Assembly: GCA_023143455.1 (NCBI GenBank)
Contig: JAGLHT010000020.1
Coordinates: forward strand, 1-34,881
Reading direction: 5' to 3'
DNA: 34,881 nucleotides
From: Desulfobacterales bacterium
GTDB taxonomy: Bacteria; Desulfobacterota; Desulfobacteria; Desulfobacterales; Desulfobacteraceae
This document shows, one piece after another, positions 25,756 through 33,208 of the stretch (positions within the stretch are counted from its first letter, which is position 1; the number at the start of each line of letters is the position of its first letter). Below the pieces are notes generated by a model. That model ran no database searches. It saw only the letters and a list, made by a program, of their open reading frames with translations, and was not told where the DNA came from. The translations under genes and the position numbers were made by a program.

Positions 25756-26124
25756 TCAAGCTCTGATATCGTTGTTTTGAATGATATCTTTAATTAACCC
25801 AGTGGTCTTTTGCGAGTCGTGTTGAATATATTCAATCGCTCTGCTATCCATTCCAATATCATCCAGAATGGTTTTTACATAATCAACACGTTTTTTTGCG
25901 CGCATACTTCCTTCTGAATAACGGCAGCCTTTTTCAGGACATACCAGTACAAGGACAGCATCAGCTCCGGCTTCAAAAGCCTTTAGAAGATGTATATCCT
26001 TTGTCATTGAGGAACACGCCATTTTAACGGTTTTTGCCTGACAACCGTCAAACATTGAAGAGGTTTCTTTAAAAGAGTTTAAGCAATGGAACAGCGTAAG
26101 TTTTGGTTTTTTATCAATATTCAT
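25756..26124 (-). CDS. MvhD/FlpD-like electron-transfer iron-sulfur protein
   Basis: A 122-residue protein of the MvhD/FlpD family, the 2Fe-2S subunit that links heterodisulfide reductase to an electron donor. Cysteines are at 14, 28, 37, 62 and 67. The hallmark segment LKAFEAGADAVLVLVCPEKGCRYSEG followed by AKKRVDYVKTILDDIGM matches the family closely. The N-terminal Cys spacing is looser than usual. It is normally found with HdrABC or metVF, but no hdr gene is in the window. It lies 218 bases upstream of metV with a palindromic element between, and may share its transcript. It would deliver electrons to MetVF or the glutamate synthase set; this is inference. Confidence 0.85.
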   Translation of the reverse strand: MNIDKKPKLTLFHCLNSFKETSSMFDGCQAKTVKMACSSMTKDIHLLKAFEAGADAVLVLVCPEKGCRYSEGSMRAKKRVDYVKTILDDIGMDSRAIEYIQHDSQKTTGLIKDIIQNNDIRA

Positions 26125-26145
26125 TTTTTCTTCCCAAAATTAAAT

Positions 26146-26186
26146 AAAAAAAGGCATTTGCCCAGTAAATTCGGGAAAACACCTTT
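26146..26186 (-). terminator. Terminator-like hairpin in the leader of the FlpD-like gene
   Basis: On the minus strand AAAGGTGTTT-CCC pairs with GGG-AAATGCCTTT (13 pairs, two of them G-T, one mismatch, 9-base loop), followed directly by a run of T ending in TTTTATTT. It lies between the likely promoter (26235-26263) and the start codon at 26124, so it would act as an attenuator, or would end a short RNA of about 80 bases. Confidence 0.55.
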
Positions 26187-26201
26187 GTTTTCTTCAATTT
26201 T

Positions 26202-26224
26202 GCTAATACACCATTGTATTTAGC
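26202..26224 (-). ncRNA. Upstream leader hairpin
   Basis: GCTAA-TACA pairs with TGTA-TTAGC around an ATGG loop with one bulged A. It is placed just upstream of the terminator-like hairpin and at the very 5' end of the predicted transcript. Together the two hairpins give the leader a structured form. I do not recognise a known riboswitch class. Confidence 0.4.
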
Positions 26225-26234
26225 TCGAAAATTA

Positions 26235-26263
26235 AGATTAGATTATTCCCCTCCAAATGTCAA
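26235..26263 (-). promoter_or_regulatory. Sigma70-type promoter of the FlpD-like gene/met operon
   Basis: The minus strand has TTGACA at 26263-26258, a 17-base spacer and TAATCT at 26240-26235. The expected transcription start is near 26228, giving a leader of about 100 bases before the start codon at 26124. Confidence 0.5.
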
Positions 26264-26282
26264 GCTTTTTTTTCAAAAAATT

Positions 26283-26297
26283 TGATACCTGGTATCA
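26283..26297. promoter_or_regulatory. Perfect palindromic operator candidate
   Basis: TGATACC-T-GGTATCA is a perfect 15-base palindrome in the divergent region between the met/glt operon and the LIV operon. It sits 20 bases upstream of the minus-strand -35 and about 160 bases before the plus-strand promoter. The form resembles GntR- or TetR-family operators. No regulator gene lies next to it. Confidence 0.5.
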
Positions 26298-26455
26298 TGT
26301 TGACCGCATTATTAATTTGTAATATTTGTTATCAAGTTGGAAAAAAAATCTATGATAAGCGTGATTAGATCTGACAATAAATTGAAACACAAGATAAGAA
26401 ATTTGAAAGGAAACAAAATGCCCATTAAAATAATTTATCTTATTATTTTTTTCAC

Positions 26456-26485
26456 TTGACAACCAACAAGCTTTGAAAATAAAAT
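26456..26485 (+). promoter_or_regulatory. Sigma70-type promoter of the LIV transporter operon
   Basis: TTGACA at 26456-26461, an 18-base spacer and TAAAAT at 26480-26485. The expected start near 26492 gives a leader of about 43 bases, with TAAGGA ahead of the ATG at 26535. Apart from the features listed, the rest of 26125-26534 is AT-rich and unremarkable. Confidence 0.6.
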
Positions 26486-26534
26486 TGGATGTATATCGCC
26501 ACAAAGTTATTGAACATAATAAGGATTATTTCAC

Positions 26535-27584
26535 ATGGATATGAAAAGAGATTATTATGAAGATGTTCAACTTTTTAGTTCAAAGGTTGTCATCTTCTGG
26601 TTTGCTATTCTCATCGCGGTTCTCTATCTTTTCCCTTTATTTGTGGATAATTATTATGTTTATGTGGCCAATTATATTGCCATTAATATCATTGTTGTAA
26701 CAGGCTTAAACCTTCTGGTTGGATATACAGGACAGATTTCTCTTGGTCATGCAGGTTTTTTCGCCATTGGTGCTTACGGTACTGTTACATTAATGGCAAA
26801 AGCAAGTTTCCCTTTTCTTCTTGCCCTGCCCTGCTCTGCCCTTATTGCCGCCGGTTTTGGTTTTTTACTGGGCCTGCCTGCCTTGCGCCTTGAAGGTCCT
26901 TATCTTGCCATTGCAACTCTGGGATTTGGGCTAACCATTACCCAAATTATCGGACGTATGGACATTTTTGGAGGAAGAGAAGGACTGCATGCACCAGACA
27001 TTACAATTGGTTCCTTTGTTATAAATACTGATAAAGAATTTTATTTTTTATTAATTACCCTTACTATTATTTTATTATTTTTCATGAGGAATCTTATTAA
27101 AACAAGGGTGGGACGAGCATTTATTGCCATAAGAGATGCTGACATTGCTGCCCAGACCATGGGAGTGAACATCCTTTATTATAAAGCACTCGCCTTTGCA
27201 ATAAGCGCATTTTATGCTGGTATTGCAGGTGGTTTATATGCTTTTGTTTTAAAATTTATTGAACCTGAAATTTTTACCTTAATGATGTCTATCATGTTTT
27301 TAGCAATGGTGGTGGTGGGAGGTCTTGGCTCCATGATGGGCGCCATTGCAGGCGCAATACTTCTTTGCTGGCTTGATCTGAAGTTAAGAAATATACTTGA
27401 CGTTCCTTATATCGGAGATTGGTTGGAACATCTTTCCAAATCATGGTTTTCCATAACCGGTGTATCCAATATCCAGTTTATTGTTTTTGGATCCATCATG
27501 ATTCTGATAATGTTGTTTGAACCTCTTGGACTTTATGGGGTCTGGATTCGGACAAAAAAATATTGGCGAACATGGCCATTTTAA
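26535..27584 (+). CDS. livM: LIV-type ABC transporter permease (LivM)
   Basis: The 349-residue membrane protein has about nine or ten hydrophobic helices and the LivM signature GLNLLVGYTGQISLGHAGFFAIGAY, which I read at residues near 58-82. Conserved AGGLYAFVLKFIEPE and VVGGLGSMMGAIAGA also fit. It forms half of the inner-membrane channel of a branched-chain amino acid/amide family importer. It is first in the operon, with TAAGGA ahead of the ATG. A second Met two codons later is an alternative. The permease order M-H is reversed from the E. coli H-M order. Confidence 0.93.
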   Translation: MDMKRDYYEDVQLFSSKVVIFWFAILIAVLYLFPLFVDNYYVYVANYIAINIIVVTGLNLLVGYTGQISLGHAGFFAIGAYGTVTLMAKASFPFLLALPCSALIAAGFGFLLGLPALRLEGPYLAIATLGFGLTITQIIGRMDIFGGREGLHAPDITIGSFVINTDKEFYFLLITLTIILLFFMRNLIKTRVGRAFIAIRDADIAAQTMGVNILYYKALAFAISAFYAGIAGGLYAFVLKFIEPEIFTLMMSIMFLAMVVVGGLGSMMGAIAGAILLCWLDLKLRNILDVPYIGDWLEHLSKSWFSITGVSNIQFIVFGSIMILIMLFEPLGLYGVWIRTKKYWRTWPF

Positions 27585-27605
27585 ACCATTTAATATAGAG
27601 ACAAA

Positions 27606-28481
27606 ATGATTGATTTTATCCAGATGATTGTAAGCGGCATTGCAGTTGGAAGCTCCTATGCACTGATGGGGCTAGCAATGGTGATTATTTATAAGACATC
27701 ACAAGTGCCGAATTTTGCCCAGGGTGAAATGGCTCTTATTTCATCTTTCTTTGCTATGATGCTCCTAACCACCTTTAATACGCCAATACTTCTTGCTTTC
27801 TTTTTAGCGTTTGTATTTGCAATTCTTCTGGGATGCTTTTTAGAATTTGCAATCTTGAGAAGAGCAAAGGATCCCAATATTCTAGGGATGATTGTTATAA
27901 CCATAGGCATTGAGATGGTTATTTTAGGACTTGTCTCCTGGAAATTCGGAGCAGATCAGAAAATCATGCCGTTTCCCATAGGTCCCTATGATAGTTTTAT
28001 TATTGGTAATATTTTTATCACCAAACTTGAAGTTTTAACATTAGTAACAGCCTTACTATTAATGATCATACTCTTTCTTTTTTTTAAATATTCAAAATTG
28101 GGGCTTGCTGTTAAAGCCACACAACAAAACAGTGTTGCAGCACAGATTGTTGGAATCAGGACTAATCGGATATTAATGATGACCTGGGGGATTTCCTCAC
28201 TAGTCGGTGCTGTGGCAGGACTTTTGATTTCTCCGACTATCATGCATCCCTATATGATGTGGGATCCAATGCTCAAAGGATTTGCCGCAGCTGTTATGGG
28301 TGGAATGACTTCTTTGCCTGGTGCTGTAATCGCAGCCTATATGCTGGGGATTATTGAACATTTGTTTGGTGGATATATTTCCATTGAATTTAAATCAGTT
28401 GTTGCTTTTGTCATTATTGTACTTGTGTTGTGTATCAAGCCCAGCGGGCTTTTTTCCAGGCATTATATAAAAAAAGTTTGA
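27606..28481 (+). CDS. livH: LIV-type ABC transporter permease (LivH)
   Basis: This 291-residue permease has about eight hydrophobic helices. The LivH hallmarks are SGIAVGSSYALMGLAMVIIYKTSQVPNFAQGEMA near the N-terminus, KATQQNSVAAQIVGI in the cytoplasmic loop that contacts the ATPase, and AAVMGGMTSLPGAVIAAYMLGIIE late in the protein. It pairs with LivM to form the channel. It is 21 bases downstream of livM. Only a weak Shine-Dalgarno (AGAGAC) is visible, so it may rely on coupling. Confidence 0.93.
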   Translation: MIDFIQMIVSGIAVGSSYALMGLAMVIIYKTSQVPNFAQGEMALISSFFAMMLLTTFNTPILLAFFLAFVFAILLGCFLEFAILRRAKDPNILGMIVITIGIEMVILGLVSWKFGADQKIMPFPIGPYDSFIIGNIFITKLEVLTLVTALLLMIILFLFFKYSKLGLAVKATQQNSVAAQIVGIRTNRILMMTWGISSLVGAVAGLLISPTIMHPYMMWDPMLKGFAAAVMGGMTSLPGAVIAAYMLGIIEHLFGGYISIEFKSVVAFVIIVLVLCIKPSGLFSRHYIKKV

Positions 28482-28528
28482 TTTAACAAAATATTATAAA
28501 CCAAAGACCATTTAAAAAGGAGATGAAG

Positions 28529-29719
28529 ATGAAAAAATTAATTCTTGCTTTATTTATTTCTCTGGCTTTTTTACTAAGCTTTACCCCAAACCTTTTAGCT
28601 GAAGAAGGTGTTACAGACACTGAAATACATCTTGGGCAATGGGGTCCACAGACAGGACCTGCCGCTGCCTGGGGTAATGTTGCAAGAGGCACTGGAGGTT
28701 ACTTTCAGTGGATCAATGACAATGGTGGCATCCACGGTAGAAAAATTGTTTATCACATGTTTGATGATGGCTACAACCCTGCCAAAACCAAAGCCGGAGT
28801 AAAAGAACTTCAGGAAGGCACAGGAATATTTGCCTGGGCCTGCGGTGTGGGAACATCTACAGGACTTGCGGTAAGAGATTATCTGGCTGAAAAAAACGTT
28901 CCATGGGTAGGACCTGCAGCGGGTTCAATGCACTGGGTAAATCCTCCTATGAAAAATCTGTTTGCTGTATATCCACTTTACGTGGGAGAAGCAAAGGCAT
29001 TAGTTAAATATGCCATTGAAAAGATGGGCAAAAAAAGAATCGCAATAGCCTACTTAAATGATGAATATGGTAAAAATGGACTTCGTGGAGCTCTTGCAGA
29101 ACTAAAAACACATGGCATGGAAGCAGTTGCTGAAGTATCAATGGAAACCAAAGATTCTGATCTTAAACCCCATGTAATGCTGTTAAGGAAAGCCAAGCCA
29201 GACCTGGTATTGATGTGGACAACAGTGGGTCATTCTGCAAAAATTGTTGGTATCAGCAAGGCAATGCAGTTTGCTCCTCAATTCATGAGCACAAGTACCA
29301 CTTCTGACTTTCCGTTCATGATGCATATCACACAGGGTCTTTGGGAAGGTGTGATCACCGCTACTCTTGCTGAACTCCCTGATTCAGGTCATGCTTTGCT
29401 TAATAAATATAAAAAAGAAGTGTTTGATAAATATGCTGCCAAAGAAGAAAGATGGGGCGTTTTTTATTATGCAGGTATTGCTTTTACCGAGCCCATGATT
29501 GAAGCCTTAAAAAATTGCGGCAGAGATTTGACAAGAGAAAGATTTATTGCTGAAATGGAAAAAATCAAAGGATTTAAAGGAATTGGTCCGGAAGTCAGTT
29601 ACAAACCCTTTGACAAGAATGATATGTATTCGCGCCAGGGAGCATCCCAGACCTTTTTAGTTCAGTGCCTTGCCGAAGGAAAATTTAAACAACTGACTGA
29701 TTGGATGGATCTTAAGTAG
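28529..29719 (+). CDS. LIV-type periplasmic substrate-binding protein
   Basis: The 396-residue precursor starts with a signal peptide (MKKLILALF through LLA, cleavage near residue 24). A type I periplasmic binding fold follows (EIHLGQWGPQTGPAAAWG, INDNGGIHGRKI, then DDGYNPAKTKAGVKEL). An ATG at 28523 abuts the AAAAGGAG ribosome site, while the ATG at 28529 has a 6-base gap, so the latter is chosen. It captures the substrate and docks on LivMH. The ligand cannot be told from sequence. The operon's acyl-CoA synthetase points to an organic acid rather than an amino acid, which is inference. Confidence 0.92.
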   Translation: MKKLILALFISLAFLLSFTPNLLAEEGVTDTEIHLGQWGPQTGPAAAWGNVARGTGGYFQWINDNGGIHGRKIVYHMFDDGYNPAKTKAGVKELQEGTGIFAWACGVGTSTGLAVRDYLAEKNVPWVGPAAGSMHWVNPPMKNLFAVYPLYVGEAKALVKYAIEKMGKKRIAIAYLNDEYGKNGLRGALAELKTHGMEAVAEVSMETKDSDLKPHVMLLRKAKPDLVLMWTTVGHSAKIVGISKAMQFAPQFMSTSTTSDFPFMMHITQGLWEGVITATLAELPDSGHALLNKYKKEVFDKYAAKEERWGVFYYAGIAFTEPMIEALKNCGRDLTRERFIAEMEKIKGFKGIGPEVSYKPFDKNDMYSRQGASQTFLVQCLAEGKFKQLTDWMDLK

Positions 29720-29720
29720 A

Positions 29721-30500
29721 ATGGATTTTCCGTTTTTTCTGATTAACAATTTGTCTATTTCCTTTGGCGGGATAAAAGCCCTCCAGGATATCAGTTTTAC
29801 TATGAACAAGGGTGAGATCTTTTCCGTAATCGGTCCAAACGGTGCGGGAAAGACCACCCTTTTCAACTGCATATCAGGGCTTTATAAACCTAACCAGGGA
29901 AATATCCGCTTTAACGGCGAATCCATTGAAAACAAAAAACCAGATGCTATTGCCAGAATGGGCATTGCCAGAACATTCCAGAACATTGAGCTATTTTCCC
30001 ATATGAACACTATGGAAAATATCATGTTAGGTAGGCATATACATATGAAAACAGGGGTTTTCAAAGGCATGCTCATGTGGGGGAGACCCTCTTTTGCAGC
30101 TCAAGAAGAAATCCAGCACAGAAAAAAAGTGGAACAGATTATTGATTTTTTGGAACTTCAAAATGTGCGGGATAAATTTGTAGGCGCTCTTCCATATGGG
30201 ACACAAAAATTAATTGAACTTGGAAGAGCCCTTGCTTTAGAACCTTCTTTACTTTTGCTTGATGAACCTTGTGCTGGAATGAATTCAGAAGAAAAGCAGG
30301 ATATGATTTTCTGGATCAAAGATATTCAGACTGATTTGGGAATTTCGATTTTGCTTATTGAGCATGATATGAAAATGGTCATGGATATTTCCAACCGTGT
30401 TTTGGCTATTAATTTCGGGGAATCGATTACTCTTGGGACTCCTGAAGAGGTTCAGCAAAATAAGGAAGTCCTAAAAGCATATATTGGTGAAGAGGAGTAA
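29721..30500 (+). CDS. livG: LIV-type ABC transporter ATPase (LivG)
   Basis: A 259-residue ATPase with Walker A GPNGAGKTT (38-46), a LivG-type signature LPYGTQKLIELGRAL in place of canonical LSGGQ, Walker B LLLLDEPCAGM, and the H-loop LLIEHDM. The insertion after ARTFQNIELF and the GRHIHMKTG stretch are typical of LivG. It starts 1 base after the binding-protein stop, so translation is coupled. It powers the importer together with LivF. Confidence 0.94.
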   Translation: MDFPFFLINNLSISFGGIKALQDISFTMNKGEIFSVIGPNGAGKTTLFNCISGLYKPNQGNIRFNGESIENKKPDAIARMGIARTFQNIELFSHMNTMENIMLGRHIHMKTGVFKGMLMWGRPSFAAQEEIQHRKKVEQIIDFLELQNVRDKFVGALPYGTQKLIELGRALALEPSLLLLDEPCAGMNSEEKQDMIFWIKDIQTDLGISILLIEHDMKMVMDISNRVLAINFGESITLGTPEEVQQNKEVLKAYIGEEE

Positions 30501-30503
30501 GAA

Positions 30504-31280
30504 ATGCCAAATCTGCTTGAAGTAAAAAATATCGAGACCTATTATGACCTTGTTTATGCCATCAGAGGAGCTTCTTTTGTTGTTGAAGATGGTAGTATCA
30601 CGACAATTTTAGGCACTAACGGTTCCGGGAAATCAACCATTTTAAAAACTATCATGGGTCAGATAGAAGGCCAGCCTGACAAGGGCACCATTGAATTTGA
30701 CGGCATGCCGATTCAACACCAGGATACAGATAAAATTGTCAGAAAAGGCATTGCCTATGTACCTGAAGGCAGAGAAATTTTCGATGAACTCACTGTTCAT
30801 GAACATTTATTAATGGGAGCTTATCTTAGAAAAGATACTTCAGAGATAAAAAAAGATATTATTCAGGTATTTAAATATTTTCCTATTTTAAAGGAAAGAA
30901 CCAACCAGTGGGCAGGAACACTCTCTGGTGGAGAGCAGCAAATGCTCGCCATAGGAAGAGCTTTAATGCTGAGACCTAAACTTTTAATTCTTGACGAGCC
31001 ATCTTTAGGACTTTCTCCCATACTGGTAAAAGAAATATTTTCCATTATCAAAGAGATCAACTCTCAAGGAACAACCATCCTCCTTGTTGAACAAAATGCA
31101 AACATGGCTCTTTCCATTTCTTCCACAGGCCTAATTCTTGAAAACGGTCGGTTTGTTATGAAAGGCAAATCCAAAGACCTTCTGGAAGACAAAGATGTTA
31201 AAGAATTTTATCTTGGCATCAAATCAGAAACATCAGCCAAAGGCTACCAGCGCTGGAAAAGAAAAAAAGCATGGCGATAA
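30504..31280 (+). CDS. livF: LIV-type ABC transporter ATPase (LivF)
   Basis: This 258-residue ATPase has Walker A GTNGSGKST (37-45), signature LSGGEQQMLAIGRAL, Walker B LLILDEPSLGLSP and H-loop LLVEQN. The YVPEGREIF stretch is typical of LivF. It is about 20 residues longer than usual at a basic C-terminus (GYQRWKRKKAWR). It begins 3 bases after livG with a good GAGGAG site. Its end overlaps the synthetase gene by 10 bases. Confidence 0.94.
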   Translation: MPNLLEVKNIETYYDLVYAIRGASFVVEDGSITTILGTNGSGKSTILKTIMGQIEGQPDKGTIEFDGMPIQHQDTDKIVRKGIAYVPEGREIFDELTVHEHLLMGAYLRKDTSEIKKDIIQVFKYFPILKERTNQWAGTLSGGEQQMLAIGRALMLRPKLLILDEPSLGLSPILVKEIFSIIKEINSQGTTILLVEQNANMALSISSTGLILENGRFVMKGKSKDLLEDKDVKEFYLGIKSETSAKGYQRWKRKKAWR

Positions 31281-33088
31281 AAAAAATAGATACCATATTT
31301 GAGACAATCCCCCAGCTCTTTAATAAGACTGTTATTCAAAACGGTCCAAGAGTTGCTTTACGAACAAAAGACTTGGGTATCTGGCACGATATAACCTGGA
31401 ATGAATACCATGACATAGCAAAGAAAGTTGGATGCGCTCTTTTATCCATGGGATTTAAAAAAGGGGATGCAGCATGCATCATTGGCAATAACAGCACTGA
31501 ATGGGTTATGGCTGATATGGGGATTCAATGCGTGGGCGGAGTCTCTGTGGGTGTCTATGCCACTAATGCCTGGCAACAGGTTGAATATGTAGTAAATCAT
31601 TGCGATGCTAAATTTTTGTTTGTGGAAAACGAAGAACAACTGGACAAATACTTGATGTTCAGGGAAAATACATCGGTGCTTGAAAAAGTCATTGTTTGGG
31701 ATACAAAGGGGCTTTCTGCATTCAAAGATCCCATGGTCATGACTTTTGAACAACTGATTGAACAAGGCAAAAATAAAGATGAGGAATCTCCGTCTTTATT
31801 CGAAAAGATGAATGCCGAAGTAACACCGGATGACGTTGCAATGATCATTTACACTTCGGGCACTACAGGTCCACCCAAAGGAGCCATGCTTACCCATAAA
31901 AATGTGACATGGATGGCTGGGGCTGTTAATGAAACTATAAAAATATATAAAACAGATAATGTTTTATCCTTTCTGCCGTTGTGCCATGTTTTTGAACGAC
32001 TTTTCACAGTCTTTATCCATATAAAATTTGCTTATACTGTCAACTTTGTGGAAAAACCTGATACTGTCATGCAAAATATGATGGAAGTCTCTCCAACCGT
32101 TGGGTATGCCGTCCCCAGAATTTGGGAAAAATACTATTCCAACATCATGATAAAAATGGCTGATGCCACATGGATTAAAAGGTTTGCCTTTAACACAGCC
32201 CTGAAAATCGGAAAAAAACGTGCTGACCTTGTAATGAATTTCAAGTCTCCAGGTATTTTTTTTAAAGGTCTCTATTTTGTTGCCTGGTTCACAGTTTTCA
32301 GAAAACTTAAAGAACGGCTTGGGTTTGAAAATATTCGGGTTGCTATTTCAGGAGCTGCACCGATCTCTAAAGATGTATTACGTTTTTTTCAATCCATTGG
32401 AATAAATCTAATTGAAGGTTATGGACAGACTGAAGGGACCGGTGTAACCACCCTTTCCCCGGAGGATAAAGCTAAATTCGGGACTGTGGGAACAACCCTT
32501 AAGGGGTTAGATATAAAAATTGCTGAAGATGGTGAAATCCTTGTTAAATCTCCAGGGGTATTTAAAGGGTATTATAAGAGTGATAAAGCAACAGCTGAAA
32601 CCATTATTGATGGCTGGCTCTACACAGGCGATGTTGGTGAAATTGACGCAGATGGTTTTTTAAAAATAACAGACCGGAAAAAAGACATTATCGTCACCGC
32701 AGGCGGTAAAAATATAACCCCCCAGTATATTGAAAATAAACTCAAAGCAAGTATTTATATCAATGATTCTGTTGTGATTGGAGACAAGCGAAAATTTTTA
32801 TCCTGCCTGATCATGATTGATGAGGATAATGTTGTGAAGTTTGCCCAGGACAACAAGGTCCAGTTCTCAACCTATAAAGATTTAACTCAAAATGAACAGG
32901 TGACTGCCCTCATTGATAAAGAAATAAAAAAGGTTAATGAAACCCTGGCACGGGTTGAAAATATCAGAAAGTTTACCATCCTTCCCAAACAGCTCTATGA
33001 AGAAGACGGAGAAGTCACTCCAACCATGAAAATCAAACGTAAATTTGTAAATGAAGCTTTTAAAGATATTATTGAAGCCATGTATTAG
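31271..33088 (+). CDS. AMP-forming long-chain-type acyl-CoA synthetase
   Basis: The 605-residue enzyme is a FadD15-like member of the AMP-binding family. It has the P-loop TSGTTGPPKG (195-204), LPLCHVFER, GYGQTEGTG, LYTGDVGEID, and the C-terminal TDRKKDIIVTAGGKNITPQ hinge with a catalytic Lys near the end (TPTMKIKRK). It activates a carboxylic acid to its CoA thioester with ATP. Being the last gene and overlapping livF, it likely activates what the transporter brings in, trapping it in the cell. Chain length or aromatic preference is not predictable here. Confidence 0.93.
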   Translation: MAIKKIDTIFETIPQLFNKTVIQNGPRVALRTKDLGIWHDITWNEYHDIAKKVGCALLSMGFKKGDAACIIGNNSTEWVMADMGIQCVGGVSVGVYATNAWQQVEYVVNHCDAKFLFVENEEQLDKYLMFRENTSVLEKVIVWDTKGLSAFKDPMVMTFEQLIEQGKNKDEESPSLFEKMNAEVTPDDVAMIIYTSGTTGPPKGAMLTHKNVTWMAGAVNETIKIYKTDNVLSFLPLCHVFERLFTVFIHIKFAYTVNFVEKPDTVMQNMMEVSPTVGYAVPRIWEKYYSNIMIKMADATWIKRFAFNTALKIGKKRADLVMNFKSPGIFFKGLYFVAWFTVFRKLKERLGFENIRVAISGAAPISKDVLRFFQSIGINLIEGYGQTEGTGVTTLSPEDKAKFGTVGTTLKGLDIKIAEDGEILVKSPGVFKGYYKSDKATAETIIDGWLYTGDVGEIDADGFLKITDRKKDIIVTAGGKNITPQYIENKLKASIYINDSVVIGDKRKFLSCLIMIDEDNVVKFAQDNKVQFSTYKDLTQNEQVTALIDKEIKKVNETLARVENIRKFTILPKQLYEEDGEVTPTMKIKRKFVNEAFKDIIEAMY

Positions 33089-33113
33089 TTATCCGAATCT
33101 CTTTAATGCGGTC

Positions 33114-33186
33114 GGCGCAGGTTCAGGCTGCCCCAGCCATTACGCGCTACGCCTGCTCCATGGCTCGGTTCATCCTGACCTGCGCC
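33114..33186. repeat. GC-rich inverted repeat downstream of the variable region
   Basis: The left arm GGCGCAGGTTCAGG (33114-33127) pairs with the right arm CCTGACCTGCGCC (33174-33186), leaving one bulged T. An inner pair AGCCAT (33135-33140)/ATGGCT (33160-33165) extends the fold. On the plus strand TTTT follows, so it could end the LIV/synthetase transcript. It is strikingly GC-rich next to AT-rich genes. A stem downstream of the variable region is also a known part of DGR target sites. Confidence 0.65.
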
Positions 33187-33208
33187 TTTTGCTGCTCTGC
33201 TGCTTCTG

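Noticed and set aside
26295-26504. 69-codon minus-strand open frame in the divergent control region
   Set aside because: It overlaps the LIV promoter and palindrome, is low in complexity and has no ribosome site or family.
31442-31765. 107-codon minus-strand open frame
   Set aside because: It is antisense to the intact acyl-CoA synthetase.
33089-33208. Possible DGR template repeat downstream of the variable gene
   Set aside because: Read on both strands it shows no match to the VNRGGSW-coding or LGFRL-coding DNA of the variable region; it is an inverted repeat instead.
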